Source of the DNA: Paenibacillus sp. MSJ-34
GTDB taxonomy: Bacteria; Bacillota; Bacilli; Paenibacillales; Paenibacillaceae
NCBI RefSeq assembly: GCF_018918005.1
Contig: NZ_JAHLPR010000014.1
Span: 44,678 to 108,677 of the forward strand
Direction: 5' to 3'
Length of the DNA stretch: 64,000 nt
Of this stretch, positions 53,538 to 61,038 are shown in pieces. The notes beneath the pieces are model-generated. The model was given only the letters and a program-made list of their open reading frames with translations. It searched no databases and had not been told where the DNA came from. Made by a program: the position numbers and the translations under genes. How positions within the stretch are numbered: position 1 is the stretch's first letter; the number at the start of each line of letters is the position of its first letter.

Positions 53538-54221
53538 ATGGAGCGCAATATACGCATCGTTGTCGTCGACGACATGGAAGCGCATCGCCGCAGGCTGGAG
53601 AGGATGATCGCCGATTGTGCGGACATGACATGCGTCGGGTCGGCCGAATCGGGCGAGGAGGCTGTCGCCGTGGCGGAGAAACTGCAGCCCGATATCGTGC
53701 TGATGGACATTGAAATGGAGGACAAGCTGGCAGGCGTTCAAGCCGCCAAACGAATCAACGAGCAATTCCCCGAGATGAAAATTATCGTCGTCACCGTACA
53801 TAAGGACGACAATATTATTTTCGCCGCGTTTCAGACGGGGATTATCGATTATGTGCTGAAATCGGCGCCGAAGGAAGAAATTACGGAAGCGATCCGGCTC
53901 GCATACGCCGATCGTTCCCCGATCCGTCCGATGATCGCCCATAAAATTCGCGAAGAATTCGCGCGGATCAAGAAGACGGAGAACAGTCTGCTTTACATCA
54001 TCCGCATTATTTCCGAACTGACGCCAAGCGAATTGCAAGTGCTTAAGCTATTATGCGAGTACAAGACGAGAAGGCAAATCGCGGAGGAACGAATCGTGGA
54101 ATATGAAACGGTGAAAAAACAAATTAGCAGCATCTTGAAAAAGTTTCATATGAGCAGCGCCGCCGACGTCGTGAAAACGGTGAACGAACTGAGAATTTTC
54201 GAGGTGTTGAAAAAGTTGTAG
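53538..54221 (+). CDS. Response regulator with LuxR/NarL-like DNA-binding domain (region C)
   Basis: A 227-residue regulator: receiver with D11-D12, phosphate-accepting D57 (DIVLMDIEME) and the lysine in DYVLKSAPKE; C-terminal helix-turn-helix LTPSELQVLKLLCEYKTRRQ followed by VEYETVKKQISSILKKF, a LuxR-like layout. I place the start at ATG 53538 (MERNIRIVVVDD), with AGGAGGTGG upstream; an earlier in-frame start overlaps the kinase stop but has no site. It is the likely controller of the divergent PL8/sulfatase operon, unlike the AraC-type regulators of region A. Confidence 0.88.
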   Translation: MERNIRIVVVDDMEAHRRRLERMIADCADMTCVGSAESGEEAVAVAEKLQPDIVLMDIEMEDKLAGVQAAKRINEQFPEMKIIVVTVHKDDNIIFAAFQTGIIDYVLKSAPKEEITEAIRLAYADRSPIRPMIAHKIREEFARIKKTENSLLYIIRIISELTPSELQVLKLLCEYKTRRQIAEERIVEYETVKKQISSILKKFHMSSAADVVKTVNELRIFEVLKKL

Positions 54222-54300
54222 CTTGATATAATGATGTAGTCCGGGTATGCCAATAAGTCGTACCTGGCCCAAAATTCGATGCGCAAAGGAGCTTGATTGA

Positions 54301-55095
54301 ATGGCTTTGATCGATTGCCGTTTTTACTCGGAAGTATTAGGCTTGAGCACGGCGATGACCGTGATTTTGCCGCAGCGGACGGCAACGCAAATCGGCATGA
54401 CGAACACCCAATTCGGAGAGCTTCATCCGACATTGTATTTGCTGCACGGGTATAGCGACGACCATACGATCTGGCTGCGGCGGACGTCGATCGAACGCTA
54501 TGCGGCGCCGCTGGGCTTGGCTGTCGTGATGCCGCAAGTCGATCACAGCTTCTATACCGATATGGCTTACGGCAAGAAGTACTGGACGTTTCTAAGCGAA
54601 GAGCTGCCGCAGATCGCCCGCTCGTTCTTCCCCTTGTCCGCCGCGCGGGAGGACAACTTCGTCGCAGGCTTGTCCATGGGCGGATACGGCGCCTTCAAAT
54701 GGGCGCTGCGGCGGCCAGATGCGTTCGCGGCGGCAGCCAGCCTGTCCGGGGTGCTGCATGTCGCCCGCCGGGCGGATGCGGCGCCGGACGGCGACGAGTA
54801 CGCGCTCCGGCGTCCGTTCAAGCTAATATTCGGCGAGGAAAAAGTAACAGGAACAGACAACGATTTGCTGTGCCTTCTTGACCGGCTCGACCGGGCGGAC
54901 GGTCCGAAGCCGATGCTGTATCAATGCTGCGGTACGGAGGATTTCCTCTACGAGGACAACGCGGCTTTCCGCGACGCCTGCCGGCGCACGAGCTTGGCGC
55001 TGACCTACGAAGAAGGCCCCGGCAATCACGATTGGGGCTATTGGGACGCTAAAATAAAAGATGTGCTCGCCTGGCTGCCGTTACGGACCCGTTGA
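54301..55095 (+). CDS. Alpha/beta-hydrolase esterase (tributyrin-esterase/S-formylglutathione-hydrolase type)
   Basis: A 264-residue serine hydrolase of the EstA/esterase-D group. The nucleophile is S125 in [14 protein letters not shown]; the likely acid is D214 ([10 protein letters not shown]) and the base H243 (GNHDWGYW). The oxyanion region is [13 protein letters not shown]. No signal peptide. ATG start with AAAGGAG nine bases upstream, 79 bases after the response regulator with no terminator between, so it may be part of that transcript. In sugar loci such esterases often remove acetyl or other ester groups from oligosaccharides; here that is inference from position. Confidence 0.88.
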   Translation: MALIDCRFYSEVLGLSTAMTVILPQRTATQIGMTNTQFGELHPTLYLLHGYSDDHTIWLRRTSIERYAAPLGLAVVMPQVDHSFYTDMAYGKKYWTFLSEELPQIARSFFPLSAAREDNFVAGLSMGGYGAFKWALRRPDAFAAAASLSGVLHVARRADAAPDGDEYALRRPFKLIFGEEKVTGTDNDLLCLLDRLDRADGPKPMLYQCCGTEDFLYEDNAAFRDACRRTSLALTYEEGPGNHDWGYWDAKIKDVLAWLPLRTR

Positions 55096-55375
55096 GGTGC
55101 CGGGGCTGCCCGCATTCTTTCCGTTGGTTGCCGGAGATTTGCCGCTACGAACGCAGAAATCCAGATACATTGGGGGGCGGCTCTCCGGTTTGGCGGCCAT
55201 GTAAATGCAATTATCAGACTGTTGAGATATGGCGTGTCTGTGAAAATCGTTGTGAAGCAGATTGATTATCAAAATGCCCTATTGGGGACTCGAAATTCCT
55301 TATTTTCCGCGATTGGTGTGGTTTTAGGGTACGGCGAAATCCGGAAGAATTAGCGAACAAATGGGGCTTAAGAAG

Positions 55376-55687
55376 GCACTAGCGTTGCACCGAATGTTTT
55401 ACTGCGTTTCAAGCCGATGATTGCGATAGGGATGAACAAGGTTAACGGATTTTGGAGGCCTTATTTGATCCAATAACGCAATTTTGGCGGAGTTAGCGGA
55501 TTTTGAGGGCTCTATTTTTGTCGAAACTTCACAAAACCAAGGATTCTCACCCGATCGCGACATGTTAACGGTTCGAAAATCCGTTAATTCCAATATTCGA
55601 CTGGAATTCAAAAAATAAGACCTCGGAAATCCGTTATATTTCCATGGTACCGCATCCCAGCCAGAAGATTTAATGCAACGCTAGTGC
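55376..55687. repeat. Inverted-repeat-bounded segment with (T)TAACGGATTTT elements
   Basis: Perfect 14-bp inverted repeats GCACTAGCGTTGCA (55376-55389) and TGCAACGCTAGTGC (55674-55687) enclose 284 bp. Inside, GTTAACGGATTTTGGAGG (55441) and GTTAGCGGATTTTGAGGG (55492) are 51 bp apart, with a shorter variant between them (AATAACGCAATTTTGG, about 55472), a copy at 55564 and a reverse copy in CCTCGGAAATCCGTTAT (55621). AAGGCACTA recurs as a direct copy at about 55693. No gene is seen between 55096 and 55791. Confidence 0.6.
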
Positions 55688-55791
55688 TTAGGAAGGCACT
55701 ATCGTTCCCAATCATAGAGCAAGGCGCGTTCGGGTTTCTCAACAGTCTGAATTTCGCAGTTAGTTTGAATTCGTTGACCGCGTTGTTCTTG

Positions 55792-56175
55792 TCATGGTCC
55801 CATTTCATCCCATCGAATCCCGAAATCACGTCCTTGGCGTTCCTTGAGAAATACTCTTTCTTCCTTCCCATTCACATCATATTTCAAATACCATTTGTTA
55901 TCCTCCCCTAACAGTGAAAGATCAGGATAAGGCTCGACCATTTTATATTCATCCTTGTCACGAGTAAAATTTGTTTTTCCCAGCAAAGATTCGCCCCAAT
56001 AACAATAAACGGTTATATTCTCGGCAACCAGATTTCGCTTATGAAATCTAGTCATTAAATCAAATTTGTTATTTATCCCTCTTAAAAGAGAGAGTTGAAA
56101 TTCCTCATCTGTTCTTTTATATCTCTTCGAAATTTCTTCATTGTAATCCAAGTAACGATCGGGATCTATTTTCAA
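55792..56175 (-). CDS. Hypothetical protein, possibly damaged at its start
   Basis: A 127-residue hydrophilic protein read from a TTG at 56175 (MKIDPDRYLDYNEEISKRYK; ends RDFGIRWDEMGP). No family is recognised. The TTG has only a weak site. A far better start lies upstream: GGAGGG seven bases before ATG 56192-56194. From there the frame is off by one; deleting the A at 56191 would give MAIEVYLKIDPDRY in frame with the rest. So either a TTG start is used or a one-base insertion has broken the gene at codon 2. Base composition is more AT-rich than neighbours and no partner gene is adjacent. Confidence 0.5.
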   Translation of the reverse strand: MKIDPDRYLDYNEEISKRYKRTDEEFQLSLLRGINNKFDLMTRFHKRNLVAENITVYCYWGESLLGKTNFTRDKDEYKMVEPYPDLSLLGEDNKWYLKYDVNGKEERVFLKERQGRDFGIRWDEMGP

Positions 56176-56278
56176 ATATACCTCTATTGCTCATGAAATA
56201 GCCCTCCATATGGGTTTTCCCCGATATTCGTTGTCTATTTATATCTTCGGCATATCCGGTATAGAAGTAAATATCTGT

Positions 56279-56322
56279 AAAAAAACAACGCGGTCCGCGT
56301 TCCAAGAACGCACCGCGTTGTT
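56279..56322 (-). terminator. Strong intrinsic terminator after the RCC1/SLH gene
   Basis: Arms AACAACGCGGT (56284-56294) and ACCGCGTTGTT (56312-56322) with an inner GCGTT/AACGC stem, followed on the minus strand by seven T. It lies 106 bases past the stop. A 22-codon minus-strand frame (56336-56404, MNEQGIVEQLEQKEYKRRGG) fits between stop and terminator but has a poor site. Confidence 0.85.
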
Positions 56323-56427
56323 AGATTCGTTGCCGCTAGCCGGCCCCGCCTCTCCGCTTGTATTCCTTCTGCTCCAACTGCTCGACGATCCCTTGCTCGT
56401 TCATTCATATCGAATTTCCTCAATATG

Positions 56428-59400
56428 TCATTCCCGATCAACCATACGCCATAGCATGACCACCGCTTCCGCACGTGTGGCCATGCCGTCCGGAACGAAT
56501 TTGTTGCCGCCGCGTCCTTCTACTATGCCGATCTGTCTCAATGCTTCCGCCGCACCTTTCGCCCACTCTGGAATTACATGATCATCCGCGAAACCGGTTA
56601 ATGCGTCGGTCTCAACGGTGAACTGAAGCGCTCTGGCGATCATCGACGCCATTTCCGCACGGATGATCGGCGCGTCCGGCCGAAACGTGCCATCATCGTA
56701 CCCTTGGACGATGCCGCTCGCGACCGCTTGGGCGATCTCTTGTTGCGCCCAAGCGCCAATTTTCTCCTGATCCTTGAATGAACCTGGATTGCTTGGTGCC
56801 CCTACTCCTAATTCCGCAATCCGCCCTTGCTGCGTCAACGCATCCATCAGCATCAAGGTAAATTCCGCGCGTGTGACGGGCTGGTCGGGTTTGAACGAAC
56901 CGTCGGGATAACCTTTCACCATGCCGGCGCATGCCGCCTTCCGCATGGTTGAATCCGCCCAGTGGCCGACAAGATCGGCCAATCGATGACTCTCCGGATG
57001 ACAACCCGGTTTCTCCGGGTCAGTTCGGATAACGGTGACAACATAAGTTTTCTTCGTGCCATCCTCCGCAGTGACCGCGATTTCAATCCGATTATCGCCA
57101 ACATGCAACATAATCGGATCGCTTTCTTTGCCCCCATCCGTCGTTGTCCCATTCAATTGGATCGTTGCTTTGGAATGCGCCGGCATTGCTTTGACGGTGA
57201 GACGATCGATCTGATTTTCTACCCGAACGGTATATTGCAGTATATTGGGCGAAAACTCTGGAGCCAGTCGACCATGGGATAGTATCAGCCCGCTTAAGCC
57301 GGCGTCGCCCGACTTGGCGGGTTGAGCGGCATGATAGACTCCGCCGCTTCCGCCGCCATAACTTGGGGGCTCCGCTCTAATAATATTCAAGATGTATTTG
57401 TTCTGCGTCACTCCGTCTCGAGCCAGCACTTGGATCTCTGCGACATTCATCCCCTGGCGCAACGCCAGGCTCTTGCCTGTTCCGCCGGGCACAGCCGCAT
57501 ACTCTCCATCGTTGATACGCATGCTTACCGCAGCCGTTTGAACTTCTGCCATAGGCGATATCGTAACGCTCGATGTTGTATTTCCGACATAAACCGTATA
57601 AACGGCGACGTTCGGGTCAAACCCTTGCACAGGCGTTCCGTCTATAAGAAGCTTGCTTAACCGGGCGTTATGATTGGCGGGATTGTCTAACCGAAACGGA
57701 CGGGAGTGCGTTTCGATCCGATTGCCTGCCCGGTCGGAGGCGCGAATATGCAAGTACCATCTCCCTTCGGCATTGGTCATGGTCAACGTATCGCCGCTGC
57801 GAAAAAGCTTCCATTCTTCCTCTTCTTCCGAAGTTGCTTCGCTTGCTGACCATATATAGCGCAAGGAAGATTCGTCCACGCCGGCACCGGCATCATTCAC
57901 CGTAACGATCGTAGAGGCGGCAGACGACAACGTATCATTTCCGTCCGGAGAAAAGTCCGCATGAGGGGCCGCTTGATCCAATCGAATGCTGACCTTCTCC
58001 GTCAAGCGGTTATCCGCTTCATCTTCCGCTTGAAACCATACATCGTATTGTCCATCGGCGGTAAAGAATACAGGCTCTGTATACGTGTTCCATGTTACAC
58101 CGAAATCGAATGAATAGGTCACGGATGTAACGGCCGCTCCATCTGAGTTATAAGCCTCTAAATTGGCGATTACCGGTTCGCGAGTCCACTCCCCGCTTAT
58201 GTATGGCGTCCCGTCGGCTTGCTGCAACACTGTTGTCATCGCAAGTCCGTTCGCGCTGATCTTGACCGTTCGTCGTTCCACCTTTTCGTTCCCCGCCCGG
58301 TCGATCGCCCGGAACTGCAGATGATGGACGCCGTCCGACCGGATGATGATCCCGCTCCCGGATATATCCTCTTGCCATGTTTGACCGCCATCCGACGATA
58401 CTTGCAAGGAAGCCAATCCGCTCAGTGCGTCGCTTGCTTCCGCAGTCACATGAACGGCTTGGTTGATCCACATCCCATCGGCGTATGGGGATCCGTCTTC
58501 AAGCGTCATTCGCACCGTTACTTGAGGAGGCGTATAATCCAGCCGGAACCGCTCAGTCCGCTTGTCGACGGTTCCCGCTTCCGAATGGACCGCGCGTATA
58601 TGCAAGTACCAGTCGCCCTCGCCTTCCGCCATACTCAATGTTTCGCCGCTGTGAAACGTCTTCCACTCCGCTTGTGCCCCCGGTATCTGATCGGTTGCCG
58701 ACCATGCGTAGTTTAAAGCGAAATTTCCCGGATGTTCAACGGATACCTTTGTCACAGCGGTTTGCTTCCATTCTTCGCCGCCATCGGGGTCGAATGTAAT
58801 TTCCGGCGCCCTGATCACGGTAATAGTATAGGTTTTATCGGCTCGTAAATAGGGAGATACTCGCACCGGAATGACGGTTGAATCTCCGGTGAGCGGTATG
58901 ACTATTCCCTCCGAGGCGGATAATTGTTTTTTGCCGCCCGTATAAACATCCGCATACTCCGGCCGATCCAAGCCGGCTTGTATGCGCACTTCGGTTGCCG
59001 AACCGTCGACAGCTACGATATATTCTGTTCCATTCGGGTTAAAAATGAAGGGCAATTCCGTTCCTTCGTTGTCTTGCATCTGTATATCGCGCAAATCGCT
59101 TTCCGGTACGTACGTCTTGCCAAAAGCAACATTCCCCCAAGCGGCGACGCTTCCGTCCGATTTCAGTGCCAGAGTGTGATACGTGCCCGTAGCGATCGCC
59201 GCCACTTGGTCCAAATCGGACGGTATTTCATTCTGCCCGGCGTCATTATATCCCCAGGCGACGAGTGTGCCGTCTGCTTTCAGCGCCAACGAGTGGAAAC
59301 TTCTCGCGGCGATCGCCGCGACTCCGTTTAGACCTGGGGGGGCACTCGTTTGGCCATAGGCGTTACCCCCCCAAGCGATGACGGTACCGTCCGTTTTCAG

Positions 59401-60855
59401 CGCCAGAGAATAGTCCGCCCCCGCTCCGATCGACTTCACTCCGTTCAATCCTGCCGGTACATTCGTCTGACCGAGGCTGTTCCATCCCCAAGCAACGACC
59501 GTGCCGTCCGCTTTAAGGGCAAGCGAATGGTCGTTTCCCGCAGCGATCGCCACTACTCCGTTCAGACCTGCCGGTACGTTCGTTTGACCGAGGTCATTCT
59601 TCCCCCAGGCCACTACAGTACCTCCCGACTTGAGCGCCAGCGAATGATTGTTTCCCGCAGCGATCGCCGTCACTCCGTTCAACCCTGCCGGCACGTCGGT
59701 CTGACCGAATTGGTTGTCTCCCCAAGCCACGATCGTGCCGCCCGCTTCGAGCGCGAGCGAGAAATGCGCTCCCGCAGCGATCGAAACGACCCCGTTCAAC
59801 CCCGCGGGTACGTCCGTCTGACCGAGGCTGTTCAATCCCCAAGCAACGACCGTGCCGTCGGATTTCAATGCCAAGGAATGATGCTCTCCCGCGGCAACCG
59901 CGATCCCTTTGACCGGTGCGGTCAAATCCGCAGGCACATTCGTCTGGCCTTCGCTGTTGCCCCCCCAGGCGACGACAGTCCCGTCCGATTTCAAAGCCAA
60001 AGAATGGCCTGATCCTGCGGCAATCGATATGACCCCGTTCAGAGCCGCAGGCGCGTTCGATTGACCCGCACCGTTATTCCCCCATCCGATAACGGTCCCG
60101 TCCGATTTCAACGCGAGCGAGTGGGTCCATCCTGTGGCGACGGATACCACCCCATTCAGACCGGAAGGCGCGGTCGCCGCGGCTCCCCAAGAGACGACGG
60201 TGCCGTCCGATTTCAATGCGAGCGAATGGTATATTCCCGCGTCAACGGCCACGACTCCATTCAAACCGGGCGGAACGCTCGATTGCCGGAAATCATTGTT
60301 CCCCCAAGCCACAACGGTGCCGTCCGATTTTAACGCCAGCGAATGGCCCCATCCTGCGGCGATCGATACCACTCCATTCAAATCGGAAGGCACATCCGTT
60401 TGCGAGTAGCCGTTACTGCCCCAGGCGACGACCGTGCCGTCCGACTTCAATACCAGCGAATGGCTATTTCCCGCAGCGATCGATACGACCCCATTCAAAT
60501 CCGCCGGAACGTTCGTTTGACCCAATTCATTGTTTCCCCAAACCACGACGGTGCCGTCCGATTTCAACGCGAGCGAATGGTTGATTCCCGCGGCGATCGA
60601 CACCACTCCGCTCAGTCCCGCCGGAACGTTCGCCTGGCCGGAATCGTTCTGTCCCCAAGCGACGACCGTGCCGTCCGGCTTCAACGCCAGCGAATGGTTT
60701 TGTCCCGCCGCGATTGTCATCACTGCCCGGCTGCCGTCTCCATTCTGTGCTGCAATCGCATATGCCGGTTGGAAAACAAACGGTTGCAGGACGGCGGTCA
60801 GCATGACCGCCAACAAGGCAGCATGAAGCGCTCTTCGCATTGTTTTTCTATCCAT
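56428..60855 (-). CDS. Secreted 14-unit RCC1-repeat protein with cadherin-like domains and SLH anchor
   Basis: A 1475-residue surface protein. Signal peptide ends near residue 33 (QPAYAIAAQ). Fourteen tandem units of about 39 residues follow (about 45-590), each like VSIAAGxxHSLALKSDGTVV-AWGxNxxGQTNVPAGLNG: RCC1-type beta-propeller repeats, enough for two seven-bladed propellers. Then come three cadherin-like/beta-sandwich modules mixed with Ig-like domains (about 600-1285) and three SLH repeats (about 1300-1475), the latter close to those of the beta-helix protein. Start ATG 60855 (MDRKTMRRAL) with GAGAGGGG upstream. No catalytic motif is visible; a binding or adhesion role at the cell wall is the best inference. 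Unit 5 lacks its GNNxxGQ stretch. A strong terminator follows. Confidence 0.88.
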   Translation of the reverse strand: MDRKTMRRALHAALLAVMLTAVLQPFVFQPAYAIAAQNGDGSRAVMTIAAGQNHSLALKPDGTVVAWGQNDSGQANVPAGLSGVVSIAAGINHSLALKSDGTVVVWGNNELGQTNVPADLNGVVSIAAGNSHSLVLKSDGTVVAWGSNGYSQTDVPSDLNGVVSIAAGWGHSLALKSDGTVVAWGNNDFRQSSVPPGLNGVVAVDAGIYHSLALKSDGTVVSWGAAATAPSGLNGVVSVATGWTHSLALKSDGTVIGWGNNGAGQSNAPAALNGVISIAAGSGHSLALKSDGTVVAWGGNSEGQTNVPADLTAPVKGIAVAAGEHHSLALKSDGTVVAWGLNSLGQTDVPAGLNGVVSIAAGAHFSLALEAGGTIVAWGDNQFGQTDVPAGLNGVTAIAAGNNHSLALKSGGTVVAWGKNDLGQTNVPAGLNGVVAIAAGNDHSLALKADGTVVAWGWNSLGQTNVPAGLNGVKSIGAGADYSLALKTDGTVIAWGGNAYGQTSAPPGLNGVAAIAARSFHSLALKADGTLVAWGYNDAGQNEIPSDLDQVAAIATGTYHTLALKSDGSVAAWGNVAFGKTYVPESDLRDIQMQDNEGTELPFIFNPNGTEYIVAVDGSATEVRIQAGLDRPEYADVYTGGKKQLSASEGIVIPLTGDSTVIPVRVSPYLRADKTYTITVIRAPEITFDPDGGEEWKQTAVTKVSVEHPGNFALNYAWSATDQIPGAQAEWKTFHSGETLSMAEGEGDWYLHIRAVHSEAGTVDKRTERFRLDYTPPQVTVRMTLEDGSPYADGMWINQAVHVTAEASDALSGLASLQVSSDGGQTWQEDISGSGIIIRSDGVHHLQFRAIDRAGNEKVERRTVKISANGLAMTTVLQQADGTPYISGEWTREPVIANLEAYNSDGAAVTSVTYSFDFGVTWNTYTEPVFFTADGQYDVWFQAEDEADNRLTEKVSIRLDQAAPHADFSPDGNDTLSSAASTIVTVNDAGAGVDESSLRYIWSASEATSEEEEEWKLFRSGDTLTMTNAEGRWYLHIRASDRAGNRIETHSRPFRLDNPANHNARLSKLLIDGTPVQGFDPNVAVYTVYVGNTTSSVTISPMAEVQTAAVSMRINDGEYAAVPGGTGKSLALRQGMNVAEIQVLARDGVTQNKYILNIIRAEPPSYGGGSGGVYHAAQPAKSGDAGLSGLILSHGRLAPEFSPNILQYTVRVENQIDRLTVKAMPAHSKATIQLNGTTTDGGKESDPIMLHVGDNRIEIAVTAEDGTKKTYVVTVIRTDPEKPGCHPESHRLADLVGHWADSTMRKAACAGMVKGYPDGSFKPDQPVTRAEFTLMLMDALTQQGRIAELGVGAPSNPGSFKDQEKIGAWAQQEIAQAVASGIVQGYDDGTFRPDAPIIRAEMASMIARALQFTVETDALTGFADDHVIPEWAKGAAEALRQIGIVEGRGGNKFVPDGMATRAEAVVMLWRMVDRE

Positions 60856-60990
60856 TTTCCCCTCTCCAGTCTTGAAAAAATAGCAACGATCTTTACCCGC
60901 CAATTGGTACGAGCGGACAGCGGCGATCCTATTCTTCTTGTCCCAATCGAAATAGATGGCAACAATACGATTTTAAAGCAGAACATAACG

Positions 60991-61014
60991 AAAAAAATCC
61001 CCCAATCGGGGGAT
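60991..61014 (-). terminator. Strong intrinsic terminator after the MalT-like regulator
   Basis: Stem ATCCCCC (60997-61003) / GGGGGAT (61008-61014) followed on the minus strand by seven T, 25 bases past the stop. Confidence 0.9.
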
Positions 61015-61038
61015 GTCTGGACTAGCCCTAAACTTCGC

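Noticed and set aside
55608..55871. Minus-strand open frame of 87 codons overlapping the hypothetical gene
   Set aside because: It runs across the intergenic repeats, lacks a ribosome site and overlaps the better-supported frame at 55792-56175.
59150..60780. The ~117-bp tandem DNA repeats as a CRISPR or satellite array
   Set aside because: They are codons of the RCC1 repeats in one open frame; unit variation is protein-like and there are no spacers.
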